Part shown: positions 39,955 to 48,033 of the stretch, piece after piece | How positions within the stretch are numbered: position 1 is the stretch's first letter | How the letters are laid out: each line of letters begins with the position of its first letter | From: a virus | IMG/VR virus record: IMGVR_UViG_3300034418_011920 | Coordinates: 1 to 64,000 of that record | Reading direction: 5' to 3' (one strand) | DNA length: 64,000 nucleotides | The notes under the pieces: generated by a model | Told to the model about the DNA's origin: nothing | Database searches by the model: none | Seen by the model: the letters and a program-made list of their open reading frames with translations, nothing else | Position numbers and translations under genes: made by a program

Positions 39955-40683
39955 TTACCTCCAGTTAGAATCATAACCAACAAGATCATCAGGTATCGCA
40001 CCTTGTTGTTGAAGTTTCGCCAAATTCGATGCTATTTGTACAGCATCATTATACTTAATATTATAGACATTTTCTTCCGTAATGTCCATACTTGATATTA
40101 AGTTTTTAACATTAATGTCGAGTCTTTTGGCTAAAATATCCATAAAGTTCACTTGATTAACAGTTATTTTGTCTATAGACGAACCATCAATATGATCTTC
40201 AATCTCCTCAGCAATCTCTTCTGCTGCAACAACTTTACGAAGTCGTAATGCTCTACGGAGGGCGCGACCTTCCGCTCTAGTTTCTGCTACAGCAACAGGG
40301 TGATTCCGGAAAACCTTGTCACAGTTGCCCCAATAAACGTCCGCAGCGCCCGTTACAAGCTTAGTATTATAAAGACCAAGTCTTGTTTCAGTTGCTGAGT
40401 TTGGTTTAAATGTGAGGCTAAAGGTAACTGTAGCCCTCATCTCGTTATCTCTGCTAGGAGTTTGATCAACCTTAGTTGTTGCCTCCATGATCTCACAGTC
40501 CATAACTTTCTCAAAGATTCGACGCAATCCATCTGTTGTAGGATTACCCATAATTTTTTCATCTTCTGTTAGAAAACTTAATACATAATCTGTCCATTCG
40601 ATATCATGAATAGTTGGAGTTAGTTTTTGTTCCAGTTGTTCATCCAGTGTTTCTTGCTCTTTTTTGGGTCTTCCTCTAGCCAT
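39955..40683 (-). CDS. Putative single-strand annealing/recombination protein
   Basis: The 242-residue protein contains VFRNHPVAVAETRAEGRALR near residue 125, followed by RLRKVVAAEEI. The AETRAxGRALR block is typical of Rad52/Erf-like single-strand annealing proteins in phages. A short C-terminal helical domain (about 180-235) and a basic GRPKK start are also visible. It would anneal ssDNA in recombination-dependent replication, alongside the RecA-like protein at 57773, SSB and the RecB-like nuclease. The ATG overlaps the upstream stop (taatg). The assignment is by pattern and context. Confidence 0.55.
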   Translation of the reverse strand: MARGRPKKEQETLDEQLEQKLTPTIHDIEWTDYVLSFLTEDEKIMGNPTTDGLRRIFEKVMDCEIMEATTKVDQTPSRDNEMRATVTFSLTFKPNSATETRLGLYNTKLVTGAADVYWGNCDKVFRNHPVAVAETRAEGRALRRALRLRKVVAAEEIAEEIEDHIDGSSIDKITVNQVNFMDILAKRLDINVKNLISSMDITEENVYNIKYNDAVQIASNLAKLQQQGAIPDDLVGYDSNWR

Positions 40684-41468
40684 TATTCATCTCCTATTTC
40701 TATATAGTTCTTTCCTTGGTTCTTAATATCCGCTATAGCTTCCATAAGTCTCCCAAAAATGACCTTTGCTCTAGATTTAGAAAAGTCCTTTTTCTGTTTG
40801 ACTCGTATTAAGTTGATTCCTTTGCCTATTAGCAGTCCTGTTTTTTTCTGATCGTAGTCTTGATTTCTTTTTAATGCCTCTTCTCCCCACACTGGTTCAA
40901 AGTGAGAAGGCCCGTCAACTTCTATAGCTATATTATCTTTTGGCAGGAACAAGTCAATATGGAGTTTTGTATTTGTTAGGATTTGCTCTTTATGGGGGAT
41001 TACCTTAAGCCCATTAGCCAATAAATTTTCTAGTAAATATCTTTCTAGTTTAGACCCTAGTTTACTACTTGTTCTGACTCCAGCATTTGCTTCTTGTAAT
41101 CTTGATTGTTTTTCTTCTTCTGATAGTTTATTCCAATTGTCTCTAGCTTTTTGTTTCCTCTTATTTAGAGTTGTTTCGTCCATATTGTCCCATGATTTCA
41201 TTACAGAGTTTCCAATTTTATTCTTTGTTTCTTCTTTTCTTTGTGTTCCTTTTGTGGGGTGCTTATGTTTACCAGTTTCTAATGCAAGTTTTTGGGCTTC
41301 GCTTTTTGATCTTACTTTCATACCAAACTTCTTTGCGTCTCTTCTGATCTTGTTAGGGTATGTACCATACACATCTGCAATTTCTTTGAAACTTTTGTTC
41401 TGTATGTTATACATCATGTCCAGAATAGAATATTTTTCAATGTCTGATAATTGACTGTAGTTCTGCAT
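40683..41468 (-). CDS. PD-(D/E)XK homing-type endonuclease with HTH and NUMOD-like region
   Basis: The 261-residue protein has three parts. Residues 1-60 are a helix-turn-helix (FKEIADVYGTYPNKIRRDAKK). Residues about 65-90 carry a NUMOD3-like GKHKHPTKG...EETKNKIG string. Residues about 140-245 form a Vsr-like nuclease fold, with HIDLFLP, IAIEVDGPSHF and a Q/K-rich RVKQKK strand. The D...E-x-D arrangement fits a PD-(D/E)XK site. This combination is seen in free-standing homing endonucleases. Its position inside an otherwise tight operon supports insertion as a selfish element. It overlaps the upstream gene by 32 nt. Confidence 0.7.
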   Translation of the reverse strand: MQNYSQLSDIEKYSILDMMYNIQNKSFKEIADVYGTYPNKIRRDAKKFGMKVRSKSEAQKLALETGKHKHPTKGTQRKEETKNKIGNSVMKSWDNMDETTLNKRKQKARDNWNKLSEEEKQSRLQEANAGVRTSSKLGSKLERYLLENLLANGLKVIPHKEQILTNTKLHIDLFLPKDNIAIEVDGPSHFEPVWGEEALKRNQDYDQKKTGLLIGKGINLIRVKQKKDFSKSRAKVIFGRLMEAIADIKNQGKNYIEIGDE

Positions 41469-41826
41469 TTCTAGCCTTTCTGATTTGATTGTTCTTTTGC
41501 CTTATTAAAATCTTACAGTTATCTACTAAGTCTTTGGTTAAATTTTTTAGTTCTTCTTTAGTAAGAAGGATTTGTTTCTCGCACATAGGATAATTGCGAA
41601 AGTTTTCAGTTGCATCTTGTACATTTAGAAATAACATAATTCCATCTTTGTGATTCCATTTTAGGTGATACCTATTTATAATAGCAGTGTCCTTAACTGT
41701 TGATTGTATTACATGAAGATTACTTAAAAATACTGAAGAGTATGGGTCTTGCTTTAAAAAGAAGGACTTAATCGAAGATAAAATTGTTTCGTCTACGATA
41801 TTATCTACAAAAACTGCTACTTTCAT
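41437..41826 (-). CDS. Unknown protein of the glycosyltransferase cluster
   Basis: The 129-residue protein starts with a hydrophobic beta strand (KVAVFVDNIVD) like a Rossmann-type fold. It continues with alternating strands and a basic helical end. No motif is diagnostic. It overlaps its upstream neighbour by 4 nt (atga), so it belongs to the nucleotide-sugar cluster. It may be a partner or regulator of those enzymes. Confidence 0.5.
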   Translation of the reverse strand: MKVAVFVDNIVDETILSSIKSFFLKQDPYSSVFLSNLHVIQSTVKDTAIINRYHLKWNHKDGIMLFLNVQDATENFRNYPMCEKQILLTKEELKNLTKDLVDNCKILIRQKNNQIRKARNAELQSIIRH

Positions 41827-42476
41827 TTTATGGTTTCCTTATCTTTTGATATTTTGATATTAATATTCTTATAGTTCTTGGTGGTCGGCTTTATGCATAC
41901 ACCCATATCAACCATCTTGTTTAGCAACTCAAAGATAAAATAATTTTTGTATCTAGGGGTAGTGCATAGTTCTTTCATCAATGGAGCGTCTGCCTTAGAT
42001 ATATAATAGATATCCATAATGTAATTGTTAATGTCGAAACATATATGATTTACATTTTCATTATCAACAATACAACCAATATGATTCTTTGTTTTATTAT
42101 TCAAAAAAATTTGACTATTGGATTTGTTGAAGTTTTCAAAAATTTGTTTCTTAAAAATACTATATCCGAACAAAATAAAAAAATCTTTCTCTATATATTT
42201 TTGGGCGAGGCTTAGTGAATAAGTATTGTTATACTTTTCGTAATTTTCATTATAGATAGGAATAACATTTGAATATTTTCTTTGATCAAAGAAATGAGAT
42301 ATTTTCTTGCCGTCGAAACCATATACATAAATAATCTTAGGGTTTTTAAAATTCTTCGTAATAATTTTATGTTGAGTTTCAAATAGATTAAATCTAGAAT
42401 TAACCTTTACTAAACCGGTTCCTCCTTTGCTTTTCATTCCTTTAATGTATTTATCAGCTAGGATAATGAAATTCAT
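41823..42476 (-). CDS. Divergent NTP-transferase-like (sugar nucleotidyltransferase) protein
   Basis: The 217-residue protein follows the nucleotidyltransferase pattern: NFIILADKYIKGMKS at the start, GLVKVNSRFNLFETQHKI, a strand IIYVYGFDGKKI, then VIPIYNENYEKYNNTYSL, which mirrors the V-x-N-P-x-Y-x-x-T-N-N-x-x-S-L of sugar-phosphate nucleotidylyltransferases. The G-x-G-x-R signature loop is replaced by DKYIKGMKSKGG, so activity is doubtful or altered. It sits with two glycosyltransferase-like genes. Possible roles are making a sugar donor or binding one. Confidence 0.6.
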   Translation of the reverse strand: MNFIILADKYIKGMKSKGGTGLVKVNSRFNLFETQHKIITKNFKNPKIIYVYGFDGKKISHFFDQRKYSNVIPIYNENYEKYNNTYSLSLAQKYIEKDFFILFGYSIFKKQIFENFNKSNSQIFLNNKTKNHIGCIVDNENVNHICFDINNYIMDIYYISKADAPLMKELCTTPRYKNYFIFELLNKMVDMGVCIKPTTKNYKNINIKISKDKETIK

Positions 42477-43207
42477 ACTATAATATTCGCACTTTCTAGA
42501 ATATCAACTCCATGTTGTATAGCGCTCCTATACATAACACTACTAAACAATAGAGTTTCTTTATTCTCATTTGAAATAAGATGGAATGTTTTGAATTGAT
42601 TGAAAACTAAATCATTAGCCATTTCTACCATATCGACCATTTTAGTATAATCGCCATCTACAGAAAGTATAACCATATTTTTATCAGCCATCATATTTGC
42701 TTGATAGTGAAGAGTATATATGAACGGTGTGTCGGCATCTAGAACCTTGGTGATCCTCCATTCGCATCCAACTTCTGATTCTCTGATAATTTTTAGATAA
42801 TCCTCGTTAGAATGTCCAGACAAAGATTCCGAATATATAATCAATAGGATTCCTCTAGGCTTTATGCTTGCCTTTTTGATTTCCAATAGGATATTCCGTA
42901 TCTCTTCAAGATCCATGTCTGGTTTTGCATTTACAAGCAATAGATAATTCAAATGTGTTTGATCTTTAACTTCTTTTGCTCTATCTTCTACTGTTTTTTC
43001 TTTCAGTTCTTTTCTAAAGTATGGACACTTTGTTTTATTAACAACATAAAACTCTTTATCCTCATCATATACTTCTAGAACTTCAAGATGTTCTGTAGCT
43101 TTGATTTTTTCCAAAACACCTAGATAACAAGAGGCTTGGGTATCCCCCTTATATACTGCAAAAATACATTCTTTACAAGGAGTATGTATCTTATCGATTT
43201 TAGACAT
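42473..43207 (-). CDS. Putative glycosyltransferase-like protein with N-terminal Cys cluster
   Basis: The 244-residue protein has C-K-E-C...C...C spacing in the first ~65 residues (PCKECIF, SCYLG, KCPYF), likely metal-binding. After residue 85 it has a GT-A-like alternating fold (NYLLLVNAKPD, RGILLIIYSE). The MVILSVDGDYT stretch could be the D-x-D-like donor site, but I cannot confirm it. Similar proteins accompany phage GT4 genes. It overlaps the GT4 gene by 8 nt. Confidence 0.5.
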   Translation of the reverse strand: MSKIDKIHTPCKECIFAVYKGDTQASCYLGVLEKIKATEHLEVLEVYDEDKEFYVVNKTKCPYFRKELKEKTVEDRAKEVKDQTHLNYLLLVNAKPDMDLEEIRNILLEIKKASIKPRGILLIIYSESLSGHSNEDYLKIIRESEVGCEWRITKVLDADTPFIYTLHYQANMMADKNMVILSVDGDYTKMVDMVEMANDLVFNQFKTFHLISNENKETLLFSSVMYRSAIQHGVDILESANIIV

Positions 43208-44849
43208 TTAACCACCCCAATTCTAATGTGGGAGCTTTCAATCTTAGGTCTTCTGATAGTTTTTTGTTATTAATTAACATCTCTAGTTCTTTAATAATAT
43301 CAGGTGCTTTAACTACACTAACTCCTTTAGGTCCTACTGTTACTCCAATAGAGAATTTCTTTTTCATATTTCTTATAAGTGCTGTATTAAGTAAATATGG
43401 CTCTCTGAGTATATTAATTATGATGTAATCAATAAGTTCTGCTGGCTGTAAATTATTTGGAACTTGCAAATTATCGCTAATAGGATTTGGATTTGGCTTG
43501 TCCCAGGACAGATTAGTTGACAAATCAACAGATCTAAAAGCATTTACCCAAACATTATATACGTTGTCCCATGTATATTTCTCCGTACATAATTCTCTGG
43601 TTTTTTGTGATCGGTTTTTTCTTTCTTCTTCAGAGGCAACCACAAAGAAATCCCATAAAATACCAACCAAAGCATCATTATCTGGATATGCTCTGTTTGC
43701 CGTTGTTTCCATCTCTCTGAACAACCTTTTAACAGGAATTGCGTATCCGTCCAGATTCTTAACAATTTCTGTCATTGCACTGTATTCTACACTAGCGATA
43801 GGAATACCACATGAAGCGGCTTCAACTTGAGGCATTCCAAAACCTTCACAAATTGCATACTGTACATAAAAATCAAAAAGATTATAAATAGAATTGAGTA
43901 TTTCTGTACTTACTGGATGACTAGCGTTTGGCATCATCATTGAGATTTTTCCGCAGTTCGGACATCTGCCTACTCCATGTGCAAACTTTTGTGGCTCTGC
44001 ATGTTTGCAATTATTACAATGATATGTAAAGTACACTTTGTCAACAATGTTATTTTCTAGCAATAGGTCTGCTAATTCCCACCCATTAGCTTCAGGATAA
44101 GACGTATGAAGGTAAAGGTAACTTTTTTCATAGAGATCTTTTTTGCCTTCTTTTATTAGACGGTCTAGGTACTTACGGTATGATTGTAATAAATCAGGAA
44201 ATAACTTTCTCTTTTGGTTGCGCATAATAGCGCCAGTAATACTAACCTCTTTACCAAAGGTATTCTTTTGGTGTCCTTTTTTGTTATTTATAGGAGCAAA
44301 TTCTTTTGGATTAACCCCTGCGTTGGCTATTTGATCAAATAAATTAATGCTTGATCCACATTGAGATTTCAGAACATTATAAGCCCATTCTGTGTATGGA
44401 ACAATTAGATCCATATTAGCGAATGTGTCCAGCCATTCCAACTTTTGTGGTGCAGAATCAACTGTTGGCATAACGATCCACTTAAAATACGGTTGATAAA
44501 AACTGTTTTCCTGATAGGAATACATCCAGTAATCTCTTATGTCAAAAACAATGTCTGGCTTGAAGTGAGCAATGGCAGTATTAAATCTCCATTGACCAAA
44601 CTGGTGAATCGGAGCTGAGTTGTATGCTTTTGTTTCTTGTTCATTTGATGGTAAAGGTGCGTTTGGATAAATTTTCCATTGTGTATTTTTTATTCTCTCG
44701 TCTTTTTCATGGGCATAACAAGCTAGTTCCGCTACCTCAAATTCGTCACTATTGCTCAATCTTGTTAATATTTCTTTACCATAAACACCATACCCTGTTC
44801 CAAGATGCGATGCGTCATTTGCTATAAAAATTCTAATTTTTTTTGACAT
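43200..44849 (-). CDS. GT4-type glycosyltransferase with zinc-knuckle insertion
   Basis: The 549-residue protein opens with a GT-B N-terminal strand and Gly-rich loop (IRIFIANDASHLGTGYGVYG). The C-terminal Rossmann domain carries YAICEGFGMPQVEAASCGIP, the E-x7-E donor-binding motif of retaining GT4 enzymes (about residues 336-355). Between the lobes is a four-cysteine knuckle (YHCNNCKH...GRCPNCGK, about residues 277-301). A ~100-residue extra domain follows after residue 445. Its likely job is glycosylating a virion protein, DNA base or host surface component. The gene begins 20 nt after a hairpin terminator, so it may depend on read-through from ssb. Confidence 0.85.
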   Translation of the reverse strand: MSKKIRIFIANDASHLGTGYGVYGKEILTRLSNSDEFEVAELACYAHEKDERIKNTQWKIYPNAPLPSNEQETKAYNSAPIHQFGQWRFNTAIAHFKPDIVFDIRDYWMYSYQENSFYQPYFKWIVMPTVDSAPQKLEWLDTFANMDLIVPYTEWAYNVLKSQCGSSINLFDQIANAGVNPKEFAPINNKKGHQKNTFGKEVSITGAIMRNQKRKLFPDLLQSYRKYLDRLIKEGKKDLYEKSYLYLHTSYPEANGWELADLLLENNIVDKVYFTYHCNNCKHAEPQKFAHGVGRCPNCGKISMMMPNASHPVSTEILNSIYNLFDFYVQYAICEGFGMPQVEAASCGIPIASVEYSAMTEIVKNLDGYAIPVKRLFREMETTANRAYPDNDALVGILWDFFVVASEEERKNRSQKTRELCTEKYTWDNVYNVWVNAFRSVDLSTNLSWDKPNPNPISDNLQVPNNLQPAELIDYIIINILREPYLLNTALIRNMKKKFSIGVTVGPKGVSVVKAPDIIKELEMLINNKKLSEDLRLKAPTLELGWLNV

Positions 44850-44869
44850 TTTTGAATCCTATAAAAGAA

Positions 44870-44901
44870 AACTGAGCACCAACAATCGCTGATGCTCAGT
44901 T
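44870..44901 (-). terminator. Rho-independent terminator after ssb
   Basis: On the minus strand a 9-bp stem (aactgagca / tgctcagtt) with a 14-nt loop is followed by ttctttt. It lies between the ssb stop and the GT4 start. It would trim the strong ssb transcript. No new promoter is visible between it and the next gene. Confidence 0.75.
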
Positions 44902-44916
44902 ATTGAATTTATTTAC

Positions 44917-45300
44917 TTAAAATGCAACAGTATCTTCAATACTCTCTTCAGACGATGAAGACTCGGAGGTCTTCTTGGTTCCTCTGATAATAGGAGCAAA
45001 ATTATTTACACGAACCTTCATGGTTGAGTGCTTTACTCCGTCCTTTTCCCATGAGTCATTACGAAGAGATCCCTCAATCATAACAAGATCACCCTTCTTT
45101 AAAGTATTAGCTACCGCCTCCGCTCCAGAATCCCATGCTTCACAACGAACAAATGTTGTTACTTCGTCCTTGCTTCCATTAGCCCTAGTAAATTCACGAG
45201 AAGTAGCAACTGTAAAATTAACAACCGCTGTTCGTTTTTCTCCCACCACTCGTAGTTCTGGGTCACGAGCAAGATTTCCACGCAAAACAACTAGATTCAT
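44917..45300 (-). CDS. ssb: Single-stranded DNA-binding protein
   Basis: The 127-residue protein is SSB. The ATG at 45300 has AGGAG 8 nt upstream, and MNLVVLRGNLARDPELR aligns with the start of bacterial SSB; an upstream in-frame start at 45336 is disfavoured. The OB-fold is recognised from NFTVATSREF, RCEAWDSGAEAVANTLKKGD and EGSLRNDSWEKDG. The tail is Ser/Glu-rich and ends EDTVAF, a variant of the DDDIPF tip that recruits partner proteins. Arginines are mostly CGT/CGA, unlike most neighbours, which suggests high expression. It is driven by its own near-perfect promoter and followed by a terminator. Confidence 0.93.
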   Translation of the reverse strand: MNLVVLRGNLARDPELRVVGEKRTAVVNFTVATSREFTRANGSKDEVTTFVRCEAWDSGAEAVANTLKKGDLVMIEGSLRNDSWEKDGVKHSTMKVRVNNFAPIIRGTKKTSESSSSEESIEDTVAF

Positions 45301-45334
45301 AATCCATCTCCTTATACACATCTCAAAAATAACC

Positions 45335-45355
45335 AAAAAACCAACGTAGTTTTTT
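45335..45355 (-). other. Inverted repeat in the ssb leader
   Basis: aaaaaac and gttttttt-type arms (7 bp) flank a 7-nt loop in the ~80-nt untranslated leader between the promoter and ssb. Possible roles are an RNA hairpin for autoregulation or a remnant terminator of the upstream gene. The stem is A/T only apart from one pair. Confidence 0.35.
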
Positions 45356-45378
45356 GTGCCTCGTAGGGACTGTACAGT

Positions 45379-45407
45379 ATTATAGTTTCTTTCAGCGTTG
45401 TTGTCAA
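45379..45407 (-). promoter_or_regulatory. Consensus sigma-70 promoter of ssb
   Basis: On the minus strand TTGACA (45402-45407) and TATAAT (45379-45384) are separated by exactly 17 nt, a perfect match to the housekeeping sigma-70 consensus. It lies directly after the stop of the polymerase C-terminal gene and about 78 nt before the ssb ATG. Confidence 0.88.
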
Positions 45408-45408
45408 G

Positions 45409-47010
45409 TCACGACTTCGCTAAAAACATTTTTTCAACTATAAGCCCATCTGTTCTAGATCTGTTACCTTTTACGATAACAATATTACCTTCAAATAAAG
45501 CATTCTTATATTCTCTATATTGATCTGGGAAGAAAATTACACTATCTATAGATCCCGTATTATCTTTCATAGTAACAAAAGCCATATGAGATCCTGGGTT
45601 TTTCCCCTGTTTGGTCTTAACTATTCCAATATAGTCAATTTCTCCACCAAGAATAATTCCGTCTTTTCTTTCGCTATGTTTAAAATCTTTACAATTAGTA
45701 TTACACATGCTTATATCATACATATCAATTTTCCCGCATGTAATAGCACAACCAAGCAAAGAATCTTCTGTGTCCGCAATCCATTCCGGTCCATCTTCCA
45801 GAGAAAATGGTGGTTTTTTAAGTGATTCTATCAGATTTTCTACAACAGATTTTCTATTCTTATTAATCTTAGAGTTCATATACAAATGATTTAAACATGA
45901 TAGAAGATCTTTTTGTGGACTCTCTAGAATAAACGCAAGTTCTTTCTTTGTCAGGTTTTGGATCAGACTATATTCAAACAACATAGCATTTCTTGTTTTC
46001 TTTAAATAAAACAAAGCACCAGATTGTATAAGTCCTTTTGCTGCTGTAGAATTGATATTAGGCAAAATCCTTAATAGTATATCAATCCATCCCGTTTCAT
46101 TAAGATCAAAATCTGATACAACCTTTGTGAGTTTATCAAAAACACTTTGACCAACACCTTTAATGTCTGTTAGTCCAAAATAGACTTTATTGTTTTTGAG
46201 AATGAAATACTTGTTCAGGTTTCTCAAATCCGGGGTTCTTACATCAATGTCCATCTCTATGGCATTTTGTACCAATTCTTTAATTTCTGCTTGGGGGTCT
46301 ATCTTGTCCTTGGCAAATCTTAAATATGATGCAAAAAATACCTTAGGGAAATGAGACTTAGCAAATGCAGATAAATAAGCATTAATAGCATAGCTAACAC
46401 TATGAGATTTATTAAAGCTGTATCTCTGGGACTTTTCAATCCACCCAAAGATTTGCTCCGCTTCGTCTGATGTTACAATGCCCAGTTTTTTGGAGCCCTT
46501 TATGAACTTCTTTTTAACCTTGGCCATCTCTTCAGGTTTCTTTTTACCAATCGCCTTACGAAGCCCGTCTGCTTCTTGTAGATTGAAACCAGCGATAACT
46601 TTGGCGATCTCCATTGCTTGTTCTTGATAGATCATTTCTCCGTATGTAGAGTTTAAAATCGGTTCTAATGAGGGATGGAAGTAATCAACAGATTCTTCTT
46701 TATTTTTTTTGTCGATATAGTGATTAGTAACGCTTTTCCCATCACGCATCGCTTCAAGACAACCCGGCCTAAGAATAGCAATAAGGGCAGAAAGTTGTTC
46801 AATATTTTCTGGTTTCAGCTTTTTTGCTGTTTGTTTTCCTAATCTAGACTCTAGCTGGAAAACACCCTTAGTATTTCCTTCCGAAATGAGATCCCATGTT
46901 CTTTGACATTCTAGATTTAGATTCTCAATTTCTGGTTCAAAAAATATTTTTGTAACACCGTTTTCTTGAATTGGGAATTTGCATCCACAACTGTATGTAA
47001 AATATTTCAT
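45409..47010 (-). CDS. dnaE: DNA polymerase III alpha, C-terminal half (split gene)
   Basis: The 533-residue protein matches the fingers-to-OB part of bacterial PolIII alpha. It starts just before the conserved TWDLISEGNTKGVFQLES (about residues 38-55). It continues through LRPGCLEAMRDGK, YQEQAM, the RYSFNKSHSVSYA block (196-208), a helix-hairpin-helix (YFGLTDIKGVG, about 277-287) and an OB-like domain (about 465-520). The N-terminus is a private CGC-containing extension (YSCGCKFPI). PHP and palm domains with the catalytic Asps are missing here and are encoded at 50496-52376. Its ATG overlaps the upstream stop (atga). It is transcribed with thyX from the promoter at 47900. Confidence 0.92.
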   Translation of the reverse strand: MKYFTYSCGCKFPIQENGVTKIFFEPEIENLNLECQRTWDLISEGNTKGVFQLESRLGKQTAKKLKPENIEQLSALIAILRPGCLEAMRDGKSVTNHYIDKKNKEESVDYFHPSLEPILNSTYGEMIYQEQAMEIAKVIAGFNLQEADGLRKAIGKKKPEEMAKVKKKFIKGSKKLGIVTSDEAEQIFGWIEKSQRYSFNKSHSVSYAINAYLSAFAKSHFPKVFFASYLRFAKDKIDPQAEIKELVQNAIEMDIDVRTPDLRNLNKYFILKNNKVYFGLTDIKGVGQSVFDKLTKVVSDFDLNETGWIDILLRILPNINSTAAKGLIQSGALFYLKKTRNAMLFEYSLIQNLTKKELAFILESPQKDLLSCLNHLYMNSKINKNRKSVVENLIESLKKPPFSLEDGPEWIADTEDSLLGCAITCGKIDMYDISMCNTNCKDFKHSERKDGIILGGEIDYIGIVKTKQGKNPGSHMAFVTMKDNTGSIDSVIFFPDQYREYKNALFEGNIVIVKGNRSRTDGLIVEKMFLAKS

Positions 47011-47183
47011 TCTTTGTATTCCAATTTGGGTATATGGTGATCTGTTCCGGGAAGTAAATCAACTATTTTGATAGATAAAATCTTATTATCTAATGATTCC
47101 CTTTTCTTATGCTTATCTATCATTTCTTGTATCTTCTTACAAAGATACGCGCAATCTGTTTGTGTGTCAAGCCTAACTATCAT
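47007..47183 (-). CDS. Small protein between thyX and dnaE C-half
   Basis: The 58-residue protein runs from the ATG at 47183 (a GTG at 47192 is also possible). It overlaps the end of thyX by 11 nt and the start of the polymerase C-half by 4 nt (atga), so all three are translationally linked. It has a helical, Lys-rich middle and a beta-like end. No family is recognised. The coupling suggests a replication accessory. Confidence 0.5.
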   Translation of the reverse strand: MIVRLDTQTDCAYLCKKIQEMIDKHKKRESLDNKILSIKIVDLLPGTDHHIPKLEYKE

Positions 47184-47835
47184 AAAGACCACAAAGCTCC
47201 CATGTTTTTAGAGTATATTCAAATGGATTTCCTTCTATATTATGAACTAAAGCAAGCATCTCTTGTGCAATTTCCCTAATCTCTTTTTGAGCATGTTCTG
47301 AGTTTCGTAGTTTCTGGAAGTTTGCAAAACTCCTCATGTTAAAACTAACGTCCGCTTGAATCTGACTGTTGTAAGTTTTAAAGAATCTTGCTGACTCTTT
47401 GGCTCTTTTTCTTCCAAGAGCATCTGTTAATTCTTCTACACATTGATGATATAAAGTATTACCTAGCTTGGTATATTCCTGTAGCTTATCTTGCCAATTA
47501 GAAGGCCAATCTGCTGGTAGATAATATTTGTCTTCTTTTAATTCTTTATAGCGGGCAGATTCTGCATTAAGGGAGCTAATACGATGTTTAAGTAAATGAA
47601 TATGACTAGCAATATCGCAATCAACAAGAAAGTGAACCATTCCTTTTTCAAACGGGGTTTCATGACCATTGCTCCATAGCATGTTTATAAGGTTTGGAAT
47701 TCTTTCCTTTTTTTCTGGCGTTAAATCACGACTAGTGCTCGTCCATGCAGAACAAGCAATAACTTCATCACTACCATAATATCCTAATAGTTCTACTTTA
47801 TTTTTCATTCCTTCTCCTGTAAAAGTAATGTGCAT
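47173..47835 (-). CDS. thyX: FAD-dependent thymidylate synthase
   Basis: The protein makes dTMP from dUMP using FAD, NAD(P)H and methylene-tetrahydrofolate. It has 220 residues from the first ATG, the usual family length. The ThyX signature is present as KHRISSLNAESARY (about residues 82-95), with Lys replacing the first Arg of the common RHR-x7-S. GHETPFEKGMVHF before it is also typical. Two starts are plausible: 47835 (aggag 7 nt upstream) and 47808 (aggag 5 nt upstream). The second matches the usual N-terminus better. It is the first gene after a strong promoter and feeds nucleotide supply with the ribonucleotide reductase and dNMP kinase. Confidence 0.93.
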   Translation of the reverse strand: MHITFTGEGMKNKVELLGYYGSDEVIACSAWTSTSRDLTPEKKERIPNLINMLWSNGHETPFEKGMVHFLVDCDIASHIHLLKHRISSLNAESARYKELKEDKYYLPADWPSNWQDKLQEYTKLGNTLYHQCVEELTDALGRKRAKESARFFKTYNSQIQADVSFNMRSFANFQKLRNSEHAQKEIREIAQEMLALVHNIEGNPFEYTLKTWELCGLYDS

Positions 47836-47899
47836 TTTGTAACTCCTATTGCATTACACAAGAATACACAAACTTGGTGTTTCACTACAATAGCACCAT

Positions 47900-47927
47900 A
47901 GTATAGCACAAAAACATCGTTTGTCAA
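47900..47927 (-). promoter_or_regulatory. Strong sigma-70 promoter of thyX-dnaE(C)
   Basis: On the minus strand TTGACA (47922-47927), a 16-nt spacer and TATACT (47900-47905) lie 65 nt before the first thyX ATG. It sits just downstream of the terminator at 47939-47966. Transcription is therefore stopped and restarted here. Confidence 0.82.
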
Positions 47928-47938
47928 CCCCAAAAATA

Positions 47939-47966
47939 AAAGACCCCAGATTTTTCCAGGGTCTTT
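47939..47966 (-). terminator. Rho-independent terminator of the pseudopilin cassette
   Basis: An 8-bp stem aaagaccc / gggtcttt encloses a 12-nt loop. On the minus strand it is followed by tttattttt, so it can end the transcript of the DUF1559 cassette. The 293-nt region 47836-48128 thus holds this terminator, the thyX promoter and the 31-codon gene at 48034-48129. Confidence 0.8.
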
Positions 47967-48033
47967 ATTTCTATTTTGGGCCTTGTACTACATCGCGAAA
48001 GAATAGTAACTTTGCTTTATTTGTAATACATTT

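Noticed and set aside
45301-45408. Leader hairpin at 45335-45355 as a full terminator of the polymerase gene
   Set aside because: The stem is nearly all A/T with a single G-C pair, so it would be weak, and it lies downstream of the ssb promoter. It is listed only as an inverted repeat.
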